64,000 nt of DNA from Zhongshania marina (GTDB lineage: Bacteria > Pseudomonadota > Gammaproteobacteria > Pseudomonadales > Spongiibacteraceae): positions 62,001 to 126,000 of the forward strand of contig NZ_PQGG01000035.1 of the NCBI RefSeq assembly GCF_002915595.1, given 5' to 3'. The translations under genes were made by a program, and so were the position numbers. How positions within the stretch are numbered: position 1 is the first letter of the stretch; each line of letters begins with the position of its first letter. Below, piece by piece: positions 33,976-42,687 of this stretch. The notes beneath the pieces are model-generated. The model worked only from the letters and a program-made list of their open reading frames with translations. It had not been told where the DNA came from and did no database searches.

Positions 33976-34770
33976 TTATAGCTCTCGGTAAAAAGGTTCG
34001 TCTGGGCGAGCGGTGAGTACTTCGACACCGTCGGCGGTCACCGCCATGGTGTGTTCCCATTGCGCGGATAAGCGGCGGTCGCGGGTGGTGACCGTCCAGC
34101 CATCTTTGGTGTTTAGCTTGGTTTGTTTTTTACCGGCGTTGATCATGGGTTCTATGGTGAAGGTCATGCCTTCTTTTAATACTAAATCGTTGCGGCGGTT
34201 ATAGCCTTCACCGTAGTGAAGAACTTGTGGGTCTTCATGAAAGACGAGGCCGATACCGTGGCCGCAGTATTCTTCTACCACGCTGTAGTGTTTGCCCCGT
34301 GCGTGTTTGGCGATTACCGTGCCAATCTCGCTCAAGGTGCAGCCTGGTTTAACCAGTGCAATAGCCTGATATAGGCATTCTTGAGTGACTTCGCACAGGC
34401 GCTTGGCGTGTTCGGGGACGTTGCCAACGTAATACATGCGATTGGTGTCGCCGTGCCAGCCGTCTTTTATCACGGTGACGTCAATATTCAGGATGTCGCC
34501 ATCTTTCAGAATTTTTTTGTCGGAGGGAATGCCGTGGCAAATCACTTCGTTGACCGAGGTGCATATAGACTTGGGAAAGCCATTGTAGTTTAAGGGAGCA
34601 GGGATGGCGTTCTGCACATTGACTATATAGTCGTGACAAATCTTATCGAGCTCGCCGGTACTGATACCTGGCTTGACGTAGGGGGTGATCATTTCAAGAA
34701 CGTCTGCGGCGAGTCGGCCGGCGACCCGCATGGCGGCAATTTGTTCAGGCGTTTTAATGCTTACATTCAT
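33976..34770 (-). CDS. map: Methionine aminopeptidase, type I
   Basis: Removes the initiator methionine from nascent proteins. The 264-residue length equals E. coli Map. Metal ligands lie in N-I-D-V-T-V-I-K-D-G-W-H-G-D-T-N, G-H-G-I-G-L-V-F-H-E, T-F-T-I-E-P-M and Q-W-E-H-T-M. I start at ATG 34770, where the family N-terminus (I-K-T-P-E-Q-I) begins; the longer frame to 34851 adds 27 unrelated residues. It is divergent from rpsB, the classic proteobacterial arrangement, and heads the glnD-dap cluster. Confidence 0.95.
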   Translation of the reverse strand: MNVSIKTPEQIAAMRVAGRLAADVLEMITPYVKPGISTGELDKICHDYIVNVQNAIPAPLNYNGFPKSICTSVNEVICHGIPSDKKILKDGDILNIDVTVIKDGWHGDTNRMYYVGNVPEHAKRLCEVTQECLYQAIALVKPGCTLSEIGTVIAKHARGKHYSVVEEYCGHGIGLVFHEDPQVLHYGEGYNRRNDLVLKEGMTFTIEPMINAGKKQTKLNTKDGWTVTTRDRRLSAQWEHTMAVTADGVEVLTARPDEPFYREL

Positions 34771-34912
34771 AGGGCTGTACCGGTGCGCGGCTTCATTTGG
34801 CGATTCAAAGCCGGCTATTGTAAACCATCGCTTTATGGGTAGCGAAGGCATCGCAGAATTTTAGCGTCAAAAGCGGTTTCTACTTTATGTGATTAGGGCT
34901 CTGTGGTATAAA

Positions 34913-35056
34913 TACGCGCCCCAATAATGGCTCGAGCTATTATTGGATTAATGACGCGCAGGAATCGGCACGTAATCCCGGGTGCTTCAACGTGAGTTGG
35001 GGTTGGGTTATGGGATCTCTGCAAGTTTGTAACCCGATGTTTATTAAGGAAATATC
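34913..35056 (+). promoter_or_regulatory. rpsB promoter/leader region
   Basis: The long leader contains a hairpin GGGTTA (35005-35010) / TAACCC (35030-35035) just upstream of the AAGGA ribosome-binding site at about 35046. In gammaproteobacteria the rpsB leader binds S2 to autoregulate rpsB-tsf; the position fits but the conserved fold was not verified. TATAAA at 34907-34912 is a possible -10 with no good -35. Confidence 0.4.
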
Positions 35057-35803
35057 ATGTCTCATGTAAGTATGCGTGAAATGCTGCAAGCCGGCGTTCA
35101 CTTTGGTCACCAGACTCGTTACTGGAATCCAAAAATGGCTCCTTTCATTTTTGGTGCGCGTAACAAGATCCACATTATCAACCTCGAGCACACTGTTCCA
35201 GCAATGAACAATGCGCTGGATGCCATTGCTAAAATGGCAGCAAATAAGAACAAAATCCTGTTTGTTGGTACTAAACGTGCTGCAAGCAAGATTATTGGCG
35301 AGCAAGCTGCCCGTGCCGGTATGCCTTTTGTAAGCCACCGTTGGTTGGGCGGCATGCTCACTAACTACAAAACTATTCGTCAGTCTGTACGTCGCCTGCG
35401 TGAGTTAGAAGCGCAAAGCCAAGACGGTACTTTTGACAAATTGACCAAAAAAGAAGCGTTGATGCGTCGCCGTGATATGGAGAAGTTAGAGCGCTCTATT
35501 GGCGGTATTAAAGACATGTCTGGTCTGCCTGATGCATTGTTCGTTATCGACGTAGATCACGAGCGTATTGCTATTCAAGAAGCCAACAAGCTGGGTATTC
35601 CAGTGTTTGGTATTGTTGATACAAACAGCAACCCAGATGGCGTTGATTTTGTTATTCCTGGTAACGATGACGCAATTCGCGCCATTAAGTTGTACGTTAC
35701 TGCTGTTGCTGATGTGGCTATTAACGCTGCCGCAAACGACGTTGTTGCTAAAGACGAGTTTGTTGAAGTAGCTGCACCAGAAGGCGAAAGCGCCGCCGAG
35801 TAA
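35057..35803 (+). CDS. rpsB: 30S ribosomal protein S2
   Basis: Structural protein of the small subunit, 248 residues, full length. The start [19 protein letters not shown] and the segments [10 protein letters not shown] and D-T-N-S-N-P are diagnostic of S2. The C-terminal tail is acidic (E-G-E-S-A-A-E). AAGGAAATATC precedes ATG 35057. A strong terminator follows, partly separating it from tsf. Confidence 0.98.
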   Translation: MSHVSMREMLQAGVHFGHQTRYWNPKMAPFIFGARNKIHIINLEHTVPAMNNALDAIAKMAANKNKILFVGTKRAASKIIGEQAARAGMPFVSHRWLGGMLTNYKTIRQSVRRLRELEAQSQDGTFDKLTKKEALMRRRDMEKLERSIGGIKDMSGLPDALFVIDVDHERIAIQEANKLGIPVFGIVDTNSNPDGVDFVIPGNDDAIRAIKLYVTAVADVAINAAANDVVAKDEFVEVAAPEGESAAE

Positions 35804-35825
35804 TTTGGCCGCCAAGCAGTCTGCG

Positions 35826-35850
35826 AAAGGGGGCACGGCCCCCTTTTTTT
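35826..35850 (+). terminator. Terminator/attenuator between rpsB and tsf
   Basis: AAAGGGGGC / GCCCCCTTT stem with an ACG loop and seven Ts at 35844-35850. A textbook intrinsic terminator, so tsf either depends on read-through or has its own promoter in the 223 bases that follow. Confidence 0.92.
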
Positions 35851-36073
35851 GGATATTGACTGAGCAGATGCATTATTTTCGTGTCTGATCTCAAACTTGA
35901 ATTAACACACTTAAGGAGGCTATGGATAAGTAGGGTATTTCTACTCTGATCACATGGTGTCGCGCAAGAATTGCAGCTTACGTTTCGTAGCTAAGGTTCG
36001 CGCACGAAGCTGTCGCAGAGGGGAAATAGATACTTGTGCAGAAGCGCCTTGATGTAATTAAGAGGATTTTAGG
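35851..36073 (+). promoter_or_regulatory. tsf upstream region
   Basis: No gene. Contains TTGACT (35856) and TTGAAT (35897) as possible -35 elements without good -10 partners. AAGGAGG at 35913-35919 stands 2 bases before a four-codon frame ATG GAT AAG TAG, too close for normal initiation. Small hairpins occur at about 35972-35990 and 35998-36009. The tsf ribosome-binding site AAGAGGA lies at about 36060. Promoter presence is likely by logic but not located. Confidence 0.3.
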
Positions 36074-36937
36074 ATGGCTGTAACAGCATCAATGGTTAAA
36101 GAACTACGTGATCGTACTGGCCTTGGCATGATGGAGTGCAAAAAAGCACTGAACGACGCGAACGGCGACATCGATTTGGCGATTGAAGAAATGCGCAAGT
36201 CTAGCGGTATGAAGGCGGCTAAAAAAGCTGGTCGTACTGCGGCAGACGGTGTAGTTAGCACTAAAGTTGCTGAAGATGGCAGCTATGGCGTTGTTGTTGA
36301 AGTTAATAGCGAAACCGACTTCGTTGCGCGTGATGCTGGCTTCTTAGCATTTGTTGCCCAGGTTGTTGATAAAGCCTTCGCAACCAAAGCAGCTGACGTG
36401 GCTGAGTTGATGAGCGGCGAGTTGGAATCTGCTCGTGAGGCTCTGGTTCAAAAAATTGGTGAGAACATCTCTGTTCGCCGTACTTTAGTTGTTAGCGCTG
36501 AAAATGGCGTTGTAGACAGCTATGTGCATTCTAATAATCGCATTGCGGTTTTGGTTGCGCTGAAAGGTGGCGATGCAGAGCTGGCCCGCGATGTTGCTAT
36601 GCACGTTGCAGCAACAAACCCACGTGTTGCCAAATCTGAGGATATGCCAGAAGAAGAGATCGCGAAAGAGCGCGAAATTTTCACTGCTCAAGCTGCTGAA
36701 AGTGGCAAGCCAGCTGAAATTATCGAGAAGATGATTGACGGCCGGATTCGCAAGTTCCTGTCTGAAAACTCATTGGTTGATCAGCCTTTTGTTAAGGATC
36801 CTGAGTTGTCAGTGGGCAAATTACTGAAGGGTGGCAATGCTGACATTCAGTCTTTCGTTCGCTTTGAAGTGGGTGAAGGTATCGAGAAAGAAGAAGTAGA
36901 CTTTGCCGCCGAGGTGGCTGCTCAGCTGAAAGGCTAA
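36074..36937 (+). CDS. tsf: Elongation factor Ts
   Basis: Nucleotide exchange factor for EF-Tu. The 287-residue protein has the UBA-like N-terminal domain with [16 protein letters not shown], the T-D-F-V-A-R core motif that inserts into EF-Tu, and dimerisation and C-terminal modules. Length is normal for the family. A terminator follows at 36950 before pyrH. Confidence 0.98.
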   Translation: MAVTASMVKELRDRTGLGMMECKKALNDANGDIDLAIEEMRKSSGMKAAKKAGRTAADGVVSTKVAEDGSYGVVVEVNSETDFVARDAGFLAFVAQVVDKAFATKAADVAELMSGELESAREALVQKIGENISVRRTLVVSAENGVVDSYVHSNNRIAVLVALKGGDAELARDVAMHVAATNPRVAKSEDMPEEEIAKEREIFTAQAAESGKPAEIIEKMIDGRIRKFLSENSLVDQPFVKDPELSVGKLLKGGNADIQSFVRFEVGEGIEKEEVDFAAEVAAQLKG

Positions 36938-36949
36938 GCCACTAAGTTA

Positions 36950-36972
36950 GCGGGGCCTGCGGGCCCCGCTTT
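36950..36972 (+). terminator. Terminator after tsf
   Basis: GCGGGGCC (36950-36957) / GGCCCCGC (36962-36969) with a 4-base loop, followed by TTTA. GC-rich stem with a short T run, so probably partial. Confidence 0.75.
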
Positions 36973-37028
36973 ACTTTAGGCGATATGCAGGTGTCTTTAA
37001 AATATCGTGTAATGTGGTGGGGTAAAAA

Positions 37029-37790
37029 ATGTCTAGCCAAAGTCGGGATAAGAAATACAAGCGCATACTGCTTAAATTAAGCGGTGAGGCTTTGATGGGA
37101 AGCCTGGGATTCGGTATTGATCCTAAAGTGTTGGACCGCATGGCGCTTGAAGTTGGTCAGTTGGTCGGCATTGGCGTGCAGGTTGGTTTGGTTGTTGGTG
37201 GCGGTAATTTATTCCGCGGCGCAGCGCTGCAAGCAGCGGGCTTGGATCGTGTTACTGGCGATCATATGGGCATGTTGGCGACCGTGATGAATGCTTTGGC
37301 ACTTCGCGATGCGCTAGAACGTAGTAATATAAAATCTTCGGTAATGTCTTCAATTCCTATGAGTGGGGTTGTTGATCATTATGACCGCCGTAAGGCGATC
37401 CGTTTGTTGTCGCGTGGTGAGGTAGTGATTTTTGCCGCGGGCACGGGCAATCCGTTTTTTACAACCGACTCTGCAGCGTGCTTGCGCGGTATTGAGGTTG
37501 ATGCGGACTTGGTATTAAAAGCAACTAAGGTAGACGGTGTTTATAGCGCAGATCCGATGCGCGATCCCGACGCGGTGAAGTATGATTACCTTAGTTACGA
37601 TGAAGTGTTAGATAAAAAGCTAGAAGTTATGGATTTGACGGCGATATGCCTATGTCGAGACCATAATATGCCGCTGCGAGTGTTTGCTATGGAGCAGCAG
37701 GGAGCTTTATTGAATATAGTGGTGGGTGGCGAAGAGGGTACTCTGGTTGGCGCCGCCGCAACGCGCGAGGAGAAACGCCGTGATAAATGA
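37029..37790 (+). CDS. pyrH: Uridylate kinase
   Basis: UMP to UDP phosphorylation, the amino-acid-kinase-fold enzyme specific to bacteria, allosterically controlled by GTP and UTP. The 253-residue protein has K-L-S-G-E-A-L-M-G near the N-terminus, [21 protein letters not shown] and [12 protein letters not shown]. The frr start overlaps its last 11 bases, giving translational coupling. Confidence 0.97.
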   Translation: MSSQSRDKKYKRILLKLSGEALMGSLGFGIDPKVLDRMALEVGQLVGIGVQVGLVVGGGNLFRGAALQAAGLDRVTGDHMGMLATVMNALALRDALERSNIKSSVMSSIPMSGVVDHYDRRKAIRLLSRGEVVIFAAGTGNPFFTTDSAACLRGIEVDADLVLKATKVDGVYSADPMRDPDAVKYDYLSYDEVLDKKLEVMDLTAICLCRDHNMPLRVFAMEQQGALLNIVVGGEEGTLVGAAATREEKRRDK

Positions 37791-38337
37791 TTTAAAGGAT
37801 GACGCTAGACAGCGTATGGCCAAGACCATAGAGGCCTTAGGCACTAATTTTAATAAAATTCGCACCGGTCGCGCACACCCTAGCTTGCTAGATGGTCTGC
37901 GGGTTTCTTATTACGGCACCGACACGCCGCTGTCGCAATTGGCAAATATCGGTGTTGAAGATGCCAGAACATTGACGGTGACGCCGTGGGAAAAGAACAT
38001 TGTTCCCGATGTTGAAAAAGCCATTATGAAGTCAGATTTGGGTCTTAACCCAAGTACGGCGGGCAGCGTAATACGTATCCCGATGCCCATGCTGACGGAA
38101 GAAACTCGCAAGGGCTATATTAAGCAAGCCCGCCAAGAGGCTGAGAGTGCGCGAGTATCAATTCGCAATGCGCGCCGTGATGTACTGTCTGATTTGAAAG
38201 ATTTGCTGAAAGAGAAAGAAATCAGCGAAGACGAAGAGCGTCGCGCGCAGGACGAAGTGCAGAAAATCACTGATCAGTATATTGCTGAGGTCGATAAATC
38301 ACTGGTGGCAAAAGAAGCCGACCTGATGGAAATTTGA
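37780..38337 (+). CDS. frr: Ribosome recycling factor
   Basis: Releases ribosomes from mRNA after termination together with EF-G. The 185 residues match E. coli in length, with [18 protein letters not shown] and [15 protein letters not shown]. The start is GTG 37780, with GAGGAG upstream, overlapping the end of pyrH; an upstream in-frame start at 37726 would give 18 extra residues inside pyrH and is rejected. Confidence 0.97.
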   Translation: MINDLKDDARQRMAKTIEALGTNFNKIRTGRAHPSLLDGLRVSYYGTDTPLSQLANIGVEDARTLTVTPWEKNIVPDVEKAIMKSDLGLNPSTAGSVIRIPMPMLTEETRKGYIKQARQEAESARVSIRNARRDVLSDLKDLLKEKEISEDEERRAQDEVQKITDQYIAEVDKSLVAKEADLMEI

Positions 38338-38357
38338 CGGCGAGCTGACGTGCTTCA

Positions 38358-39116
38358 ATGGCAGTAACAACGCGGGACCCCGCGCCTAATAGTGTTCCTC
38401 GACATGTTGCCATCATTATGGATGGCAACAATCGCTGGGCTAAACAACACGGTTTAAAATCCTCTGCTGGCCACCGCGCTGGTGTTGAGGTGATACGTCC
38501 CCTGTTAAAGCAAACCCGCGAGCGCGGCGTTGAAATTGTCACGCTGTTTGCCTTTTCCAGTGAAAATTGGCAGCGTCCGACGCTAGAGGTTCAAGCCTTG
38601 ATGCGGCTGTTTTCTAGTTATCTTGACAGCGAAACTAAACAGTTACATACCGATGGCGTACGTATGCGCTTTATTGGCGAGCGCAGCCAATTTTCGTCTG
38701 CCCTGCGCAAGCAGATGGATTATAGCGAGCAATTAACGCGATTTAACCGCGATACCCAGCTGGTCATTGCGGTTGATTATGGCGGGCAGTGGGATATCGT
38801 TAGTGCTGCTAAAGTACTCGCAGAAAAGGTAAAAGCAGGGGAGTTGACGAGCGATGAGTTCACGGTGGAGTTGTTCGATAGCCACCTAGCCCTCGCGGAC
38901 GTTCCTAAGCCTGATCTCTGTATCCGCACAGCGGGCGAGCAGCGGATTAGTAATTTTTTACTTTGGCAGCTCGCCTATAGCGAATTGTATTTTACAGACT
39001 GCTTTTGGCCAGATTTTGATGCTCAAGAGTTGGATAAGGCGCTTGACGCCTATGCGCGTCGAGACCGTCGGTTTGGTGGTCGAGAAAACGATAATAATGG
39101 CGAAGCGCCGGACTAG
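38358..39116 (+). CDS. uppS: Undecaprenyl diphosphate synthase
   Basis: Cis-prenyltransferase making the C55 lipid carrier for peptidoglycan and O-antigen. The 252-residue protein has M-D-G-N-N-R-W-A (21-28, catalytic Asp22 and diphosphate-binding Arg), the F-A-F-S-S-E-N-W region, and the C-terminal R-I-S-N-F-L-L-W-Q and Y-S-E-L-Y-F-T-D motifs. Located 20 bases after frr and 12 before cdsA in the conserved frr-uppS-cdsA-dxr order. Confidence 0.97.
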   Translation: MAVTTRDPAPNSVPRHVAIIMDGNNRWAKQHGLKSSAGHRAGVEVIRPLLKQTRERGVEIVTLFAFSSENWQRPTLEVQALMRLFSSYLDSETKQLHTDGVRMRFIGERSQFSSALRKQMDYSEQLTRFNRDTQLVIAVDYGGQWDIVSAAKVLAEKVKAGELTSDEFTVELFDSHLALADVPKPDLCIRTAGEQRISNFLLWQLAYSELYFTDCFWPDFDAQELDKALDAYARRDRRFGGRENDNNGEAPD

Positions 39117-39128
39117 GGGAGTCAGTTT

Positions 39129-39977
39129 ATGTTGAAGCAGCGAATCATCACTGCGGTGGTGATTGTTTTGGCCCTATTGGCTGCGCTTGCCTACCTTTCT
39201 ATGCCGGTTTTATCGGTGGTGTTTGGTCTTATCGTCTTGCTCGCCGCTTGGGAGTGGTCAGATCTTAGTGGGCTTTCGAGCAAGGTTTCTAGAATTAGCT
39301 ATGTGTTGGTATGCGCGGCCTTAATGGCGGCGGCAGCATGGAAAACAAATTTATTCGCCGGTGTTGATCAGTCTGAAGTGAAGGAGATCGTGATTGCCGC
39401 CAGTCTCTGGTGGGCTATCGCGCTGCTTTGGGTTAAGTCCTATCCATTAAGCGCGGGGCTCTGGGGCTCGCTGTGGATGCGGGGCTTAATCGGCATGCTG
39501 GTATTGGTGCCGGCGTGGCTAGCGCTTTGTTATTTGCGTAGCTTAGAGGGCGGCGTATGGTTGATTTTGTCGGTCATTGCGCTTGTTGCCTCTGCAGATA
39601 TTGGTGCTTACTTTGTTGGTCGTGCCTTCGGTAAAGCCAAGCTTGCCCCTGAGGTGAGTCCAGGTAAGTCTTGGGCGGGATTCTGGGGCGGTTTAGCGTC
39701 TACCGTTTTATTGGCGACAATTTTGTGGGTTTTATTGGCCAAGGTGTCGCCCGGCGCCATTCCTACAGGATTGTTGCCTTTGCTTTGCCTTGTGACGGTA
39801 ACGGTATTGGCTTCGGTTTTGGGGGATTTGCTGGAAAGTATGGTCAAGCGTCACCGCGGCATTAAGGATAGTGGGCAACTTTTGCCTGGGCATGGCGGTA
39901 TTATGGATCGTATAGACAGTATTACCGCCGCGGCGCCGGTATTTGCTTTAGGTTTAATGGCAACGGGATGGGTGTAA
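39129..39977 (+). CDS. cdsA: Phosphatidate cytidylyltransferase
   Basis: Inner-membrane enzyme making CDP-diacylglycerol from phosphatidate and CTP. It has 282 residues with about eight hydrophobic segments. The C-terminal half carries [24 protein letters not shown] and the family signature K-D-S-G[14 protein letters not shown]. Its TAA overlaps the dxr ATG. Confidence 0.96.
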   Translation: MLKQRIITAVVIVLALLAALAYLSMPVLSVVFGLIVLLAAWEWSDLSGLSSKVSRISYVLVCAALMAAAAWKTNLFAGVDQSEVKEIVIAASLWWAIALLWVKSYPLSAGLWGSLWMRGLIGMLVLVPAWLALCYLRSLEGGVWLILSVIALVASADIGAYFVGRAFGKAKLAPEVSPGKSWAGFWGGLASTVLLATILWVLLAKVSPGAIPTGLLPLLCLVTVTVLASVLGDLLESMVKRHRGIKDSGQLLPGHGGIMDRIDSITAAAPVFALGLMATGWV

Positions 39978-41170
39978 TGCAGTCGGTCACTGTGTTGGGG
40001 TCTACCGGCTCCATTGGCGTTAGCACCCTAGATGTATTGGCGCGTCACCCTGAGCGATACAGGGTCTATGCGTTAACGGCAAACCACAGCGTGGATGCCC
40101 TGTTTAATCAAATAGAAGTTTTTTCACCCCGTTATGCGGTATTGGCAGACGCCACGCTCGCGCAGGCGTTTGCTGTTCGTCTCGCTGAAGAGGGTCTAAA
40201 GACCGAAGTATTGAGTGGTAATGCTGGCCTGTGCGCAGTAGCGCGGGAGGCGGATGTCACGATGGCGGCGATTGTTGGTGCGGCTGGCTTGATGCCAACA
40301 ATGGCGGCGGTTGAGGCGGGCAAGAAGGTCTTGCTGGCCAATAAGGAAGCCTTGGTAATGGCGGGGCCTCTGTTTATGGATGCGGTAGAGCGTCATGGTG
40401 CGACTTTGTTGCCCATAGACAGCGAGCATAACGCCATATTTCAATGCCTTCCGAACTGCAGTCAGACTGATGGGCGCAAGGAAAATCCATTTTCTAATGG
40501 TGTTCAGCGAATTTTACTGACTGGCTCAGGTGGGCCATTTCGGACAACGCCGTTAGATCAGTTAAGTGACGTTAGCCCAGATCAAGCCTGTGCACACCCT
40601 AATTGGTCTATGGGGCGTAAAATCTCGGTCGATTCCGCAACCATGATGAATAAAGGCTTAGAGCTTATTGAGGCCTGCTGGCTTTTTCACACCGATGCAT
40701 CGAAAATAGATATCGTCGTTCATCCTCAGAGTGTTATTCACTCTATGGTTGAGTATATTGACGGCTCGGTATTGGCACAGCTTGGAAACCCCGATATGCG
40801 AACGCCTATCGCTCATGCATTGGCGTGGCCAGAGCGTATCGCATCGGGAGTTGGTGCTTTGGATATCATTATGCAAGCGCGCTTGGATTTTGAAGCACCA
40901 GACGAGCAGCGTTTCCCTTGTTTGCGGCTGGCGCGTGAAGCGGCGAAACGGGGCGGAACCGCACCAGCGGTATTGAATGCTGCTAATGAGTTGGCGGTGG
41001 AAGCGTTTTTAGACGGTCGCCTAGGTTTTATCGATATCGCGACGGTGATCGAAGAAGTGATGCACAAGGTAGAGATTGTTGAACCGCAATCGTTAGCGGA
41101 TGTCCAACAAGCGGATAATGAATCTCGACGTTGCGCGATGGAAATAATTTCCTATAAAACATCGACTTAA
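39977..41170 (+). CDS. dxr: 1-deoxy-D-xylulose 5-phosphate reductoisomerase
   Basis: First committed step of the MEP isoprenoid pathway, DXP to MEP with NADPH. G-S-T-G-S-I-G (8-14) is the nucleotide-binding loop, with [21 protein letters not shown] and [10 protein letters not shown] as catalytic/substrate motifs. I start at ATG 39977, overlapping the cdsA stop (TAATG), which gives the same N-terminus as E. coli Dxr and 397 residues. ATG 39968 adds three residues and cannot be excluded. Confidence 0.96.
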   Translation: MQSVTVLGSTGSIGVSTLDVLARHPERYRVYALTANHSVDALFNQIEVFSPRYAVLADATLAQAFAVRLAEEGLKTEVLSGNAGLCAVAREADVTMAAIVGAAGLMPTMAAVEAGKKVLLANKEALVMAGPLFMDAVERHGATLLPIDSEHNAIFQCLPNCSQTDGRKENPFSNGVQRILLTGSGGPFRTTPLDQLSDVSPDQACAHPNWSMGRKISVDSATMMNKGLELIEACWLFHTDASKIDIVVHPQSVIHSMVEYIDGSVLAQLGNPDMRTPIAHALAWPERIASGVGALDIIMQARLDFEAPDEQRFPCLRLAREAAKRGGTAPAVLNAANELAVEAFLDGRLGFIDIATVIEEVMHKVEIVEPQSLADVQQADNESRRCAMEIISYKTST

Positions 41171-41238
41171 TGAAATTTTAAAAGGCTTTTGAGCAGTCGT
41201 TATTTACTGGGCTGCTTGGCGCGATAGGGCAAAAAAAC

Positions 41239-42597
41239 GTGCTAGATATGTTGCAAACAATTGTGGTGACACTGCTAACCCTCGCTATTTTGGTGGCGGT
41301 GCATGAATTCGGCCATTTTTGGGTTGCGAGGCGCTGTGGCGTTAAGGTTTTGCGCTTTTCGATTGGCTTTGGCAAACCTCTGCTGTCGTGGTCTGACCGC
41401 AGCGGAACCGAATATGTGGTCGCCGGTATTCCTCTGGGTGGCTACGTTAAAATGTTAGACGAGCGTGAGGGCCCTGTTCCCGACGAGTTAGTGGAGCAGG
41501 CGTTTAATCGTGCATCGCCCCGTTCACGCATTGCCATTGCCGCGGCCGGACCACTGGCAAATATTGTTTTGGCGGTGTTTGTCTATTGGCTGGTTTTTCT
41601 GAATGGCGTCAGTGGTGTTGCTCCTGTTGTTTCTAAGGTGGACGTTGGATCATTGGCTGAGCAAGCTGGTATAACCGCTGGTCAGGAGTTTTTAACCGTT
41701 GATGGTGAGCCTACGCCAACCTGGGAAGCGCTCCAGATGCAGCTTTTAGAGCGCATAGGTGAAAATGGCGAAGTACATTTTACGATGCGTTCGGCGGATA
41801 CTGACGTGGTGACGGAAAATGTCGTGACCTTGAGCGACTGGATGCACGATATTGAAGAGCCCAATCCGGTTCGTGAGCTAGGCGTGACCTTATTTGTGCC
41901 TGAAGTAGTGCCGAAAATAGAAACCGTGGTAGCCGGCAGTCCGGCGCAACTTGGCGGTATGCAGACCGGTGATTTGGTCGTGGCTGCGGATGGTCAGTCT
42001 ATGGGCACTTGGCAGGAGTGGGTGGAATATGTTCGCCAGCGACCTGAAGAGTCGGTTTCAGTGCTGGTTGAGCGTGATAATCGACAGCTTATTTTAAACA
42101 TTACCCCTGAGCGCAAACTGGACGATGAGTCCCATGCCTATGGTTATGTTGGCGTGGGTGTTGCTATGCCGGCATGGCCTGAGTCGATGCAGCGCACTAT
42201 GCAATATGGTGTTGTTGGCGCAGCGGTTGCAGCAGTTGACAAAACCTGGAAGATGAGCGCCTTCACTTTATCGTCAATAAAAAAGATGTTGATGGGCTTG
42301 TTGTCACCGAAAAACTTGAGTGGGCCGATAACCATTGCTAAAGTGGCGAGCTCTTCGGTGCAGTACGGATTTTTTGCCTGGCTGACATTTTTGGCATTGT
42401 TGAGTATCAGTCTAGCTGTTTTGAATTTATTACCGATTCCCGTATTAGATGGCGGGCATATTGTCTACGCTCTGGTAGAGTGGGCGACCGGTAAGCCTGT
42501 GGCAGAGCAGGTGCAGGTCTGGGCTAATCAGCTGGGCTTGGTGTTAGTGGTATTTGTGATGGTTTTTGCTTTATATAACGATGTGTTGCGCCTTTAG
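41239..42597 (+). CDS. rseP: RIP metalloprotease RseP
   Basis: Inner-membrane site-2 protease that cleaves RseA to release sigma-E and clears remnant signal peptides. The 452-residue protein has the zinc motif H-E-F-G-H (22-26), two central PDZ domains (about 110-310) and L-N-L-L-P-I-P-V-L-D-G-G-H near the C-terminus. GTG 41239 is chosen: it gives 21 residues before HEFGH, exactly as in E. coli. ATG 41248 is an alternative. Lies between dxr and bamA as usual. Confidence 0.95.
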   Translation: MLDMLQTIVVTLLTLAILVAVHEFGHFWVARRCGVKVLRFSIGFGKPLLSWSDRSGTEYVVAGIPLGGYVKMLDEREGPVPDELVEQAFNRASPRSRIAIAAAGPLANIVLAVFVYWLVFLNGVSGVAPVVSKVDVGSLAEQAGITAGQEFLTVDGEPTPTWEALQMQLLERIGENGEVHFTMRSADTDVVTENVVTLSDWMHDIEEPNPVRELGVTLFVPEVVPKIETVVAGSPAQLGGMQTGDLVVAADGQSMGTWQEWVEYVRQRPEESVSVLVERDNRQLILNITPERKLDDESHAYGYVGVGVAMPAWPESMQRTMQYGVVGAAVAAVDKTWKMSAFTLSSIKKMLMGLLSPKNLSGPITIAKVASSSVQYGFFAWLTFLALLSISLAVLNLLPIPVLDGGHIVYALVEWATGKPVAEQVQVWANQLGLVLVVFVMVFALYNDVLRL

Positions 42598-42687
42598 TCT
42601 TTAAGACGATGCAATGCTTTTAATCTTACACAGTGGCAGCGCCGGTTTTATTTGGTGTCGGCCCAGAGCCTTGGTTTTTAGCTGTTG

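Noticed and set aside
35922-35933. Four-codon frame ATG GAT AAG TAG beside AAGGAGG as a tsf leader minigene
   Set aside because: The ribosome-binding sequence is only 2 bases from the ATG, too close for efficient initiation; kept only as a remark in the tsf leader.
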